Origin: Elusimicrobium sp.
GTDB taxonomy: Bacteria > Elusimicrobiota > Elusimicrobia > Elusimicrobiales > Elusimicrobiaceae
DNA: 64,000 nucleotides
Reading direction: 5' to 3'
Assembly (NCBI GenBank): GCA_015062115.1
Contig: SUVG01000007.1
Location: forward strand, 47,716-111,715
The notes under the pieces are model-generated. The model saw nothing but the letters and a program-made list of their open reading frames with translations. It did no database searches and was not told the origin of the DNA. This document shows, piece by piece, positions 16,417 to 24,094 of this stretch. A program made the position numbers and the translations under genes. Within the stretch, counting starts at the first letter, position 1. Each line of letters opens with the position of its first letter.

Positions 16417-17808
16417 ATGTCCGCGCAAATCAAAATTACTCCTTTCAAAAAAGTTCTTATCGCCAACCGCGGCGAAATTGCCTTGCGTGTAATTCGCACG
16501 CTTAAAGAAATGGGCATCGGTTCGGTGGCCGTATATTCCGAGGCCGACCGCTCCAGCCTGCATGTGCGCATGGCCGACGAAGCCGTTTGCATTGGGGCTG
16601 CGCCTTCTTCTTTAAGTTATCTAAACATTGATGCGATTGTAACTGCGGCTAAAATTACGGGGGCCGATGCCGTGCACCCGGGGTACGGTTTTCTTTCCGA
16701 AAATGCCGATTTTGCCGAGGCCGTTACCAAAGCCGGTATGACTTTTATCGGCCCGACCGCCAAGGCTATTTCCATGTTGGGCGTCAAATCTACCGCGCGC
16801 GATATTGCCGTAAAAGCCGGCGTGCCGATTACGCCCGGTTCCGACGGAGTAGTCGGTAAAAACTTCCGCGAAGTAGCCCGCAAAATCGGTTTTCCTATTA
16901 TGATTAAAGCTTCTTTGGGCGGCGGTGGAAAAGGGATGCGTGCATGCTTAAAAGAAGAAGATTTGGAACGCATGATGAAGACGGCCCAAGGCGAAGCCAA
17001 AGCCAATTTCGGCGATGACCGTGTTTATTTTGAAAAACTCGTTTTGAATCCGCGCCATATTGAAGTACAAGTGGCGGGGGATAACTATGGTAATGTCGTG
17101 GCTTTTGCCGAGCGCGACTGCAGTATGCAACGCCGCCACCAAAAATTGGTGGAAGAATCACCCTCCCCGTTTGTGGATGCCGTTACCCGCAAAAAACTCT
17201 GCGAAGCGGCTTGCAAACTCGTAAAAGCCGCTAAATATCGCGGCGTCGGTACGGTGGAATTTTTGATGGCGCAAAATAAAGAATTTTATTTCATGGAAGT
17301 AAACACGCGCCTTCAGGTGGAACACCCGGTTACGGAGGCCGTTTGCGGGCAAGATTTGGTGAAAATGCAAATTCAAATTGCCCAGGGCGAACCGCTTCAC
17401 ATCACGCAGGAAGAAGCAGCCACCATCAATTGCCATGCCATTGAACACCGCATCAACGCGGAAGACAGTTCTAAAAATTTTACGCCGTGCCCCGGCACCA
17501 TTGAAGAGTGGATTCCTGCCGGCGGTTTGGGAGTTCGTGTGGACAGCCATATGTACACGGGCTACACTATCCCCAGTTATTACGACAGTTTAATTGCCAA
17601 GTTAATCGTTACCGCCCCCGACCGCGCCAAACTTTTGGAACGCAGCCGCCGTTGCTTGGGCGAATTTGTTATCGGCGGGGTACAAACCACGATTCCGTTT
17701 CACCACAAAATAGTGGAAAACGAAGATTTCATAAACGGCAATATGGATACGGGCCTCATTGAACGCATGATGGCCAAGGAACAGGAAAAAAGTGAAAGCC
17801 AAAAATAA
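16417..17808 (+). CDS. accC: Biotin carboxylase subunit (acetyl-CoA or related carboxylase)
   Basis: AccC carboxylates biotin with bicarbonate and ATP. The 463-residue protein has the N-terminal block KVLIANRGEIALRVIRTLKEMG, the ATP-grasp domain with KASLGGGGKGMRA, ERDCSMQRRHQKLVEE, and the catalytic region EFLMAQNKEFYFMEVNTRLQ, which can be read through to VEHPVTE. All look intact, in contrast to its accB neighbour. A ribosome-binding site AGGAGT precedes the ATG. No carboxyltransferase gene is nearby, so the partner acyl-CoA specificity is open. Confidence 0.93.
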   Translation: MSAQIKITPFKKVLIANRGEIALRVIRTLKEMGIGSVAVYSEADRSSLHVRMADEAVCIGAAPSSLSYLNIDAIVTAAKITGADAVHPGYGFLSENADFAEAVTKAGMTFIGPTAKAISMLGVKSTARDIAVKAGVPITPGSDGVVGKNFREVARKIGFPIMIKASLGGGGKGMRACLKEEDLERMMKTAQGEAKANFGDDRVYFEKLVLNPRHIEVQVAGDNYGNVVAFAERDCSMQRRHQKLVEESPSPFVDAVTRKKLCEAACKLVKAAKYRGVGTVEFLMAQNKEFYFMEVNTRLQVEHPVTEAVCGQDLVKMQIQIAQGEPLHITQEEAATINCHAIEHRINAEDSSKNFTPCPGTIEEWIPAGGLGVRVDSHMYTGYTIPSYYDSLIAKLIVTAPDRAKLLERSRRCLGEFVIGGVQTTIPFHHKIVENEDFINGNMDTGLIERMMAKEQEKSESQK

Positions 17809-18256
17809 AATTTTAGGCCCGCGCGCGCTAAAAAAGTTCGTGGAAAATGAACGCGCCGCCGGCAAGAAAATTGTATTTACCAACGGATGTTTTGACATTT
17901 TGCACGCCGGGCATGTGAGTGTGTTGGAGTTCTCCCGCGCTAAAGGCGATGTGTTGATTGTCGGTATGAACAGCGATGCTTCCGTCCGTCGGTTAAAAGG
18001 CCCTACCCGCCCCGTTAACACACAAGCGGATCGTGCTTTGGTGTTGGCAGGATTGGAAAGCGTATCTGCCGTGGCTATTTTTGAGGAAGATACCCCGTAT
18101 AATTTAATCAAAGCCGTTTGCCCCGATGTGCTTGTGAAGGGGGGCGATTATAAACCCAGCGAAATTGTGGGCCGTGAATTTGCAAAAAAAGTGGTGCGCT
18201 TTGCTCTGTTAAAGGGCCGTTCCACCACAAACATTATTAAAAAAGTAAGTAAATAA
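17792..18256 (+). CDS. rfaE2: D-glycero-beta-D-manno-heptose 1-phosphate adenylyltransferase
   Basis: This is the nucleotidyltransferase half of bifunctional HldE as a separate 154-residue protein. It makes ADP-D-glycero-D-manno-heptose for the LPS inner core. The signature GCFDILHAGH is at residues 32-41 and the family blocks VGMNSDASVRRLKGPTRPVN, DVLVKGGDY and GRSTTNIIKK follow. The start is GTG and overlaps the end of accC by 17 nt, so the genes are probably cotranscribed. The matching kinase (rfaE1) and phosphatase (gmhB) are about 20 kb away. Confidence 0.92.
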   Translation: MKAKNKILGPRALKKFVENERAAGKKIVFTNGCFDILHAGHVSVLEFSRAKGDVLIVGMNSDASVRRLKGPTRPVNTQADRALVLAGLESVSAVAIFEEDTPYNLIKAVCPDVLVKGGDYKPSEIVGREFAKKVVRFALLKGRSTTNIIKKVSK

Positions 18257-18260
18257 AATA

Positions 18261-18290
18261 CTCCGGGCAAAAGGCCCCGGGGGATTTTTT
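18261..18290 (+). terminator. Terminator-like hairpin between rfaE2 and the spt-like gene
   Basis: CTCCGGG (18261-18267) pairs with CCCGGGG (18276-18282), with one G-T pair, and is followed by GA and six T. It lies between the rfaE2 stop and the ribosome-binding site of the next gene, so it may attenuate rather than fully stop read-through. Confidence 0.65.
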
Positions 18291-18303
18291 GCGAGGAAAA
18301 AAC

Positions 18304-19494
18304 ATGTCTGATATTTTTGAGAAATGCAGGAATTTTAAGGACGCCAAAATTGCCATGCGTATGGGCATCTACGGTTATTTCCAACCGATTGAGTCCGCGC
18401 AAGGGCCCGAAGTGGTATTGGACGGAAAAACCTATATTATGGCAGGTTCCAACAACTACTTGGGTTTGGCCGATGACCCGGAAATGAAAAAAGCCGCCAG
18501 TGAAGCCGCTTTGAAATACGGCACGGGCTGTGCGGGTTCCCGCTTTTTGAACGGAAACACCAAAGCCGCTGATGCGTTGGAACAAAAAATCGCCGATTTT
18601 AAGCGCAAAGAAGCGGGTTTGATTTTCTCTACCGGATATCAGATGAACTTGGGTGTGGTGTCTTGCCTTGTTAAAAAAGGCGACTATGCCATTGTAGATA
18701 AATTGGATCATGCCAGCATCTTGGACGGCATTAAACTTTCCGAAGGCGAGATGGTGCGCTTTAAGCACAACGATCCTGCCGATTTGGAACGCGTTATCTC
18801 CAAACTCCCCGAAGAAGCCGGTAAACTGATTATTGTGGACGGTGTGTTTAGTATGGAAGGGGACATCTGCCCCTTGCCCGAAATTGTAAAAATCGGGAAA
18901 AAATACGGCGCCCGCATTATGGTGGACGATGCCCACGCTACGGGTATCATTGGTAAAACGGGCCGCGGCACCTGCGAATACTTCGGGTTGGAAAACGGCG
19001 AAGTCGATTTGGTAGTGGGTACCTGCTCCAAAACCTTTGCCACCGTCGGAGGTTTTGTGGTCGGCTCCGAAGAAGTGATTCACTATATCCGCCACTCTGC
19101 GCGCAGCCAAATTTTCTCTGCCGCGCTTCCTCCGGCCTCTGTGGCTTCCATTACAAAAGCTTTGGAACTCATTGAAAACGATACCTCGCGTCGCGACAAT
19201 TTGTTCCGCTTAACTGCTAAACTTAAAAAAGGTTTGGAAGACCTTGGTTTTGATTTGGGCACCAGCACTACGCCCATCTTGCCCGTACATGTAGGAAGCA
19301 ACGAAAACTGCTTCAAAATGTGGCGCGCCTTGCACGAAATGGGCATCTTCTCCAACCCGGTAGTAAGTCCTGCTGTGCCTCCGGGCCGCGCACTTATGCG
19401 CCTTACCTTGATGGCTACCCACACGGACGAACATGTGGAAAAAATCATCGCGGCGTTTGCGCAAGCGGGCCGTGCGGTGGGAATCATTAAATAG
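18304..19494 (+). CDS. Serine palmitoyltransferase-like alpha-oxoamine synthase
   Basis: This PLP enzyme family condenses an amino acid with an acyl-CoA. The 396-residue protein resembles bacterial serine palmitoyltransferase more than KBL or BioF: it has AGSNNYLGL, KYGTGCAGSRFLNG, FSTGYQMNLGVVSCLV, DGVFSMEGDICPLPEI, MVDDAHATGIIGKTGRGT, and the PLP lysine in GTCSKTFATVGG. The product would be 3-ketosphinganine, the first step of sphingolipid synthesis. ATG 18304 is chosen because GCGAGGAAA lies just upstream; an in-frame TTG five codons earlier is less likely. A terminator separates it from the GNAT gene downstream. The exact substrates are inferred. Confidence 0.82.
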   Translation: MSDIFEKCRNFKDAKIAMRMGIYGYFQPIESAQGPEVVLDGKTYIMAGSNNYLGLADDPEMKKAASEAALKYGTGCAGSRFLNGNTKAADALEQKIADFKRKEAGLIFSTGYQMNLGVVSCLVKKGDYAIVDKLDHASILDGIKLSEGEMVRFKHNDPADLERVISKLPEEAGKLIIVDGVFSMEGDICPLPEIVKIGKKYGARIMVDDAHATGIIGKTGRGTCEYFGLENGEVDLVVGTCSKTFATVGGFVVGSEEVIHYIRHSARSQIFSAALPPASVASITKALELIENDTSRRDNLFRLTAKLKKGLEDLGFDLGTSTTPILPVHVGSNENCFKMWRALHEMGIFSNPVVSPAVPPGRALMRLTLMATHTDEHVEKIIAAFAQAGRAVGIIK

Positions 19495-19505
19495 TTTTAC
19501 TGTAA

Positions 19506-19537
19506 AAAGCCCCGCTGACGGCGGGGCTTTATTTTTT
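19506..19537 (+). terminator. Terminator of the spt-like gene
   Basis: AAAGCCCCGC (19506-19515) pairs with GCGGGGCTTT (19521-19530) around TGACG and is followed by ATTTTTT. Confidence 0.88.
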
Positions 19538-19548
19538 GAGGGGGAAAT

Positions 19549-20658
19549 ATGAGTGTGCAAGTTCGGTTGATTACTGATAACGAATTAAAAGAGTTTGTAG
19601 ATTTTCCGTTTGAACTGTATAAGGACAACCCCTATTGGGTGGGGGAATTGAAAGCGGATACGGTTAAACTTTTGCGGCAGGATAATGCTTTTTGGCATCA
19701 TGCCGAAAGAGCCCTTTTTATAGCCTGTCAAAACGGCAAACCCGTCGGCCGCATTATGGCCTTGGTGAACCAGGCCCATAATGAATACCAAAAAGAAAAT
19801 ATCGGCTTTTTCGGTTTTTTTGATTGTATCAATGACGAAAAAGTTTCAGCCGCGCTCTTTGCCAAAGCCGAAGATTGGTTGCGTGCCAAAGGTGTATCTG
19901 CCGTACGCGGCCCGGCTAATCCGTCCAGCAACCATGTGTATGGGTTACTGACGGATAGTTTTGATTCCATGCCCGCTATTATGATGCCTTACAATTTTCC
20001 TTACTATATGGAGTTGATTGAAAAGGCGGGTTTTAGCAAAGTAAAAGATTTGCTTGCCTTCCACCGCACAAAAGAGGATAAATTTTCCGAACGGTTTTTG
20101 AAGGTTTGTTCCCGTTGTGAACGCGCAAAAGGCATTACCCTTCGCCGCTTAAACTTGAAAAATTTGGAACAGGAAGCCGAAATTATCCGCGATATTTACA
20201 ATAAAGCCTGGGCGGAAAACTGGGGCTTTGTTCCGCTTGATAAACAAGGTATGGCCGATGTGGTAAACGAGTTAAAACTGGTAGTAAAGCCGGAAGGTAC
20301 TTGCGTGTTGGAAGTGGACGGCGTACCGGCCGGGTTTTATATCGCTATTCCCAATATGAACCATGCTTTGAAAGAACTTCGCGGAAGTTTGGCTAATCCT
20401 TGGCGGATATTAAAAGCCTTATGGGCTTGGCGCAAGATTAAAGATGCCCGCCTGATTATGTTGGGGGTTTCACCGGAGTTTCGCAAACGCGGAATAGATT
20501 TGGTGCTTATCAAACACATTGTAGATCATGGGGTAGCCGTATGGAACGAGGCCGAACTATCCTGGGTGTTGGAAGATAACGAAGGCATCATTCGCGGCAT
20601 TATGGAAAGCGGTTGTCACCCTTCCAAACGCTACCGCGTTTATCAAAAGGAATTGTAA
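19549..20658 (+). CDS. GNAT-fold acyltransferase-like protein
   Basis: This 369-residue protein belongs to a widespread group with an acyl-CoA N-acyltransferase fold. It shows GRIMALVNQAHNEY, GFFGFFDCINDEKVSAALF, the WLRAKGVSAVRGPANPSSN block and MMPYNFPYYMELIEKAGF. The C-terminal half contains a second GNAT-like region (DARLIMLGVSPEFRKRGID). The function of the group is not generally established. Its position right after a serine palmitoyltransferase-like gene suggests N-acylation of a sphingoid base, as proposed for bacterial ceramide synthases; this is inference. A GAGGGGGA ribosome-binding site is present. Confidence 0.7.
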   Translation: MSVQVRLITDNELKEFVDFPFELYKDNPYWVGELKADTVKLLRQDNAFWHHAERALFIACQNGKPVGRIMALVNQAHNEYQKENIGFFGFFDCINDEKVSAALFAKAEDWLRAKGVSAVRGPANPSSNHVYGLLTDSFDSMPAIMMPYNFPYYMELIEKAGFSKVKDLLAFHRTKEDKFSERFLKVCSRCERAKGITLRRLNLKNLEQEAEIIRDIYNKAWAENWGFVPLDKQGMADVVNELKLVVKPEGTCVLEVDGVPAGFYIAIPNMNHALKELRGSLANPWRILKALWAWRKIKDARLIMLGVSPEFRKRGIDLVLIKHIVDHGVAVWNEAELSWVLEDNEGIIRGIMESGCHPSKRYRVYQKEL

Positions 20659-20669
20659 TTACTTTTGCT

Positions 20670-20711
20670 AACAAAAAAACCTTACCTAATTTTAGGTAAG
20701 GTTTTTTTGTT
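20670..20711 (+). terminator. Terminator of the GNAT gene
   Basis: Two 20-nt arms (20670-20689 and 20692-20711) are perfect complements, with core AACCTTACCTAA and a T7 run in the right arm. Confidence 0.9.
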
Positions 20712-20717
20712 AGAGCC

Positions 20718-20745
20718 TTGATCTATTTTTTTTTTTTCGTACAAT
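20718..20745 (+). promoter_or_regulatory. Pilin promoter with a T12 tract in the spacer
   Basis: TTGATC (20718-20723), then TA, twelve T, CG, and TACAAT (20740-20745). The spacer is 16 bp. The same layout occurs at 25476-25500 with nine T. A homopolymer in the spacer would change promoter strength if its length slips. Confidence 0.55.
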
Positions 20746-20754
20746 ACCCCTAAG

Positions 20755-20792
20755 CGGCAGGCTGATAAAAATAGTATGTTGTTTACTTGCCG
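20755..20792 (+). promoter_or_regulatory. Conserved pilin leader hairpin with a short upstream ORF (copy 1)
   Basis: CGGCAGG (20755-20761) pairs with CTTGCCG (20786-20792) around 24 nt, allowing one G-T pair. Inside the leader, ATG 20776 opens a nine-codon frame (MLFTCRKMG) ending at 20805. The leader at 25510-25547 has the same hairpin, the same 24-nt loop and the same 25-nt distance to the pilin ATG. Confidence 0.55.
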
Positions 20793-20817
20793 TAAAATGG
20801 GTTAAGAGAGGTTTTGC

Positions 20818-21330
20818 ATGAAGAAAGGTTTTACTTTGATAGAACTTTTAGTAGTGGTTTTAATCATCGGTATATTATCCGCGGTGGCTTTACCACAGTA
20901 TAATAAAGCCGTGTTACGCTCTAAATCTGTTCAGTTACAAACGGCTCTAAAATCGTTTGTGGATACAGAGAGAATTTATTTTTTAGAAAATGGGGTTCGT
21001 GCTACGGCCATTACCCAACTATCGCTTCCCTACAATACCAATTCTGCCGGAGATATTGCACCGGAAAATGTTTACTTTGAACTTTCCAATGATGACTACA
21101 GTGTTCATCTTAGTTATGCGCTATGGAAAAGCGGCACCTACAAAGGCCAAGGCCTTTTGTATGTTCATCATGGAAAAGCATTTAGTAAATGTGGTTGTGT
21201 TATTTGTGTAGGAGATGAGTTTTGCAAGGGGCTTTCCGGCACCTTGCTACGCCAAACTTACGGAAGAAGATTCTATCTGTTGCCGGACAGTAATTGCTCC
21301 GGTCAAACGACGCGTTGTTCTCTTACTTAG
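20818..21330 (+). CDS. Type IV pilin-like protein 1
   Basis: This 170-residue prepilin has a class III signal, MKKG cleaved before FTLIE, with Glu at mature position 5. The hydrophobic N-terminal helix LLVVVLIIGILSAVALPQY would anchor it in the membrane and pack in a pilus or pseudopilus. The C-terminal globular part is Cys-rich (CGCVICVGDEFC, and a late cysteine pair), which suggests disulfides. A GAGAGG ribosome-binding site precedes the ATG. It converges on the next gene with 8 nt of overlap. Whether it is a major or minor pilin cannot be told. Confidence 0.85.
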   Translation: MKKGFTLIELLVVVLIIGILSAVALPQYNKAVLRSKSVQLQTALKSFVDTERIYFLENGVRATAITQLSLPYNTNSAGDIAPENVYFELSNDDYSVHLSYALWKSGTYKGQGLLYVHHGKAFSKCGCVICVGDEFCKGLSGTLLRQTYGRRFYLLPDSNCSGQTTRCSLT

Positions 21331-21958
21331 CAAAGAAGAACACCCTCACCCCTACTGCCACACAAAGCGCAACAAGCAGTCCCATTACGCTAGCGATAAT
21401 TTCCGTCATTTTGGGGGTAGGGGAAATCTGCTCGTTCGGTAGGGCGTTCAAGCGTTTTTGATATACCACCGGTGCCAGGCAGAACAGGGCATACCCCGTT
21501 AAACGGTAGAAGGTTCCAAAGGGGCAGAATACGAGCATCAGTCCGCCCAGCCACAGGGTTCCCCACAGGCCGGCCGGCCAGGCTGTTTTTTTACGCATAT
21601 ATTCGCAGGTGCGGTTGATAAGCGCGGCTAAAGTAAAAAAGGTAAATCCTCCGCCTAAAGTTCGTACGAACGCCCCGTGTTTCAGCGGGCCGCCTTCCAA
21701 ACGCTTAAACCCTTGCAGGACGGCTTGCCATTGTTTATAAATCCAATAAAAAGAAAACAACCCGCCACTGGCCAGGTTCAGCACCAAGAAAGTGTATTCG
21801 TGAATAAAATAAAAGGTGTTGGAAAGACCTAATTTTTTAAGTTCAGTCTTTCGTTTTTCCCGGTCGGCTTGAGAGGTATAATTCCATTTTTTCATGCCCA
21901 GCGCATAGACCGCATACAAGATGGCAAGCGCCAGTAGCATTTCCAATAATCGTTGCAT
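21323..21958 (-). CDS. Multi-span membrane protein of unknown function
   Basis: The 211-residue protein has about five hydrophobic segments and I recognise no family. A motif FSFYWIYKQWQAV follows the second segment and resembles short motifs in small bacterial membrane proteins of the DUF4234 kind, but this is weak. The 3' end overlaps the convergent pilin gene by 8 nt. The ATG lies 6 nt after TATAAT (21965-21970) and there is no ribosome-binding site, so it is probably leaderless. Confidence 0.7.
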   Translation of the reverse strand: MQRLLEMLLALAILYAVYALGMKKWNYTSQADREKRKTELKKLGLSNTFYFIHEYTFLVLNLASGGLFSFYWIYKQWQAVLQGFKRLEGGPLKHGAFVRTLGGGFTFFTLAALINRTCEYMRKKTAWPAGLWGTLWLGGLMLVFCPFGTFYRLTGYALFCLAPVVYQKRLNALPNEQISPTPKMTEIIASVMGLLVALCVAVGVRVFFFAK

Positions 21959-21964
21959 AAGGGT

Positions 21965-21970
21965 ATTATA
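21965..21970 (-). promoter_or_regulatory. -10 of a probable leaderless promoter for the 211-residue membrane protein
   Basis: A perfect TATAAT on the minus strand, then 6 nt, then ATG at 21958. No ribosome-binding site. Confidence 0.6.
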
Positions 21971-22067
21971 GCCAATTTTAAGCGTAAGAAAAAAGGGGTT
22001 TCTATAGTTAATATGCTCAAAAAATAGTAAAATATACTATCTACGAATTTTTTATTGCGGGGTGCTT

Positions 22068-22118
22068 ATGCGCCCGCCGACTCCCGCACTTGCGGGTATT
22101 TTTGTGGAAATTAATTAG
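22068..22118 (+). promoter_or_regulatory. Possible leader peptide and attenuator upstream of typA
   Basis: ATG 22068 opens a 16-codon frame (MRPPTPALAGIFVEIN) ending at TAG 22116-22118, just before the typA ribosome-binding site. A GGGGTG sequence precedes it. Inside, CCCGCA (22083-22088) pairs with TGCGGG (22091-22096), followed by TATTTTTG, a short terminator-like hairpin. A TAAAAT -10 lies at 22028-22033. Translation of the Pro-rich leader could control the hairpin; this is inference. Confidence 0.35.
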
Positions 22119-22135
22119 GAAGAAATTAACTTAGT

Positions 22136-23992
22136 ATGAATAACACCCGCCAAGATGTACGCAATGTGGCCATTATTGCCCACGTAGACCACGGTAAAAC
22201 CACTGTGGTGGACTCCCTGCTTAAATTTGCCGGAGAATTCAAAGTAAAAGAAGACCAAGCCCAAGACACTGTGTTAGATTCCAACCCCTTGGAACGCGAA
22301 CGCGGTATTACGATTTTAGCCAAATGTACTTCTATCGGCTACAAAGACCACACCATTAACATTGTTGACACTCCCGGTCACGCCGATTTCGGCAGTGAGG
22401 TAGAACGCGTTCTTCGTATGGTGGACGGCGCTATTTTGATGGTAGATGCCGTGGAAGGCCCCATGCCGCAAACCCGCTTTGTACTTCGCAAAGCCTTGGC
22501 CCTCGGCTTGCGCCCCATCGTGGTTATTAACAAAATGGATCGCGACCATGTCCGCCCCAGCGAAGTGGTGGACGAAGTGTTCAACCTCTTTATGGAATTG
22601 GGTGCTACGGACGAACAATTGGACTTCCCGATTATTTACGCTTCCGGTCGTGCCGGTTGGGCCAGTTTGAAAATGGAAGAACAAGGTGCCGATATTGCCC
22701 CCATTTTGGATACGATTTTAAGTCATGTCCCTGCGCCGGAAGCCCGTTTGGACGAGCCCTTGCAAATGCAAGTAACCATGCTTGATTACAACAACTTCTT
22801 GGGCCATGTGGGTATCGGGCGTATTTTGGCAGGTAGCATCAAAAAAGGCCAACCCGTTGCGCTTATTCATCACGACGGCAGCGTATCTCAGGCCAAAGCC
22901 GCCAAAATAGAACGCTACTTGGGCCTTGGCAAAGTGGAAGTGGAAGATGCCCAAGCGGGGGATATTGTTTCCATTGCCGGCTTGGAAGGGGTAGATGTGG
23001 GCGATACCATTTGCCGCCCCGATGCCTTAAAGCCCTTGCCTCCGCTTACGATTGATGCTCCCACCATGTCCATGGACTTTATGGTAAACGACAGTCCGTT
23101 TTCCGGAAAAGAGGGTAAATTTGTTACCAGCCGCCACCTCAAAAACCGCCTTGAAAAAGAAGCCCAAACCAATGTGGGGTTGAAAGTGGAACAGTTGGAA
23201 GGCGAAGGTAAATTTAAGGTCTTCGGCCGCGGGGAACTGCATTTGACGGTGCTGATTGAAAATATGCGCCGCGAAGGTTTTGAACTTGCGGTATCTTCTC
23301 CCGAAGTAATTTACAAGGAAGAAAACGGCCAAATTTTGGAACCGATGGAATACCTGATTTTAGATGTTAAAAGCGAATTTCAAGGGGCGGTGTTTACGCT
23401 CTTGGGTACGCGCGCGGCCAAACTGGAAAACATGGTAGCGGAAGGGGAAGACCGCCTGCGTTTGGAATACCTGATTCCTTCCCGTGCGTTAATCGGTTTC
23501 AAAAACGAATTTTTAACCAACACCCGCGGTACGGGTATTATGCACCACAGTTTCCACGGGTACTATCCTAAAGTAAACCTGCCGGATTTGCGCCGCAACG
23601 GGGTGTTAATCGCCAAAGAAGACGGCGAAACCACGCCCTACGCGCTTTTTGCTCTTGAAGACAACGGCGAACTTTTCTTGGGCCCCGGGGTAAAAGTATA
23701 TGCGGGCCAGATTGTGGGGCAGAACTCCCGCTCCAACGATTTGGTAGTCAACCCGTGCAAAGCCAAACACTTAAGCAATATGCGCAGTAAAGCCAGCGAC
23801 GAATCTTATGTGCTCACTCCTCCGCGCCAAATGAGTTTGGAACAAGCGGTGGAATACATCGCGCCGGACGAACTGGCCGAAATTACGCCGAGTTCTATTC
23901 GCTTGCGCAAAAAAATCTTGTCGCACTTGCTTAGAAAGCGCACCGAAAAGGCCGCCGAAATTGCGGAAGAAGAAGCCGCTGCGGCCGCCTGA
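22136..23992 (+). CDS. typA: Translational GTPase TypA/BipA
   Basis: TypA (BipA) is a ribosome-binding GTPase related to EF-G, needed for stress and low-temperature ribosome assembly. The 618-residue length is typical. G motifs are intact: AHVDHGKTT at residues 15-23, ERERGITI, DTPGHADFG and NKMDRD. The C-terminal part contains the family block VPSRALIGF-like IPSRALIGFKNEFLT and GTGIMHHSFHGY. Codon use is biased to few codons, as in well-expressed genes. It has a long 5' leader with a possible attenuator and ends at a terminator. Confidence 0.96.
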   Translation: MNNTRQDVRNVAIIAHVDHGKTTVVDSLLKFAGEFKVKEDQAQDTVLDSNPLERERGITILAKCTSIGYKDHTINIVDTPGHADFGSEVERVLRMVDGAILMVDAVEGPMPQTRFVLRKALALGLRPIVVINKMDRDHVRPSEVVDEVFNLFMELGATDEQLDFPIIYASGRAGWASLKMEEQGADIAPILDTILSHVPAPEARLDEPLQMQVTMLDYNNFLGHVGIGRILAGSIKKGQPVALIHHDGSVSQAKAAKIERYLGLGKVEVEDAQAGDIVSIAGLEGVDVGDTICRPDALKPLPPLTIDAPTMSMDFMVNDSPFSGKEGKFVTSRHLKNRLEKEAQTNVGLKVEQLEGEGKFKVFGRGELHLTVLIENMRREGFELAVSSPEVIYKEENGQILEPMEYLILDVKSEFQGAVFTLLGTRAAKLENMVAEGEDRLRLEYLIPSRALIGFKNEFLTNTRGTGIMHHSFHGYYPKVNLPDLRRNGVLIAKEDGETTPYALFALEDNGELFLGPGVKVYAGQIVGQNSRSNDLVVNPCKAKHLSNMRSKASDESYVLTPPRQMSLEQAVEYIAPDELAEITPSSIRLRKKILSHLLRKRTEKAAEIAEEEAAAAA

Positions 23993-24000
23993 CGATTGAT

Positions 24001-24034
24001 AAAAAGGGGCTTGTAAAACCAAGTCCCTTTTTAA
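24001..24034 (+). terminator. Terminator of typA
   Basis: AAAAAGGGGCTTG (24001-24013) pairs with CAAGTCCCTTTTT (24020-24032), with one G-T pair, around 6 nt. Confidence 0.82.
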
Positions 24035-24043
24035 GTATTCCAT

Positions 24044-24077
24044 AAAAAACGGACGGATAAAAAATACGTCCGTTTTT
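24044..24077 (-). terminator. Terminator of the ftsA-like gene
   Basis: AAAAACGGACG (24045-24055) pairs with CGTCCGTTTTT (24067-24077) around 11 nt. T runs exist on both strands; the minus-strand reading ends the ftsA-like gene. Confidence 0.8.
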
Positions 24078-24094
24078 GTTTTCTCTTTGTAATT

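Noticed and set aside
18304..19494. 8-amino-7-oxononanoate synthase or 2-amino-3-ketobutyrate CoA ligase
   Set aside because: The blocks KYGTGCAGSRFLNG and FSTGYQMNLGVVSCLV are closer to bacterial serine palmitoyltransferases, and no biotin or threonine genes are adjacent.
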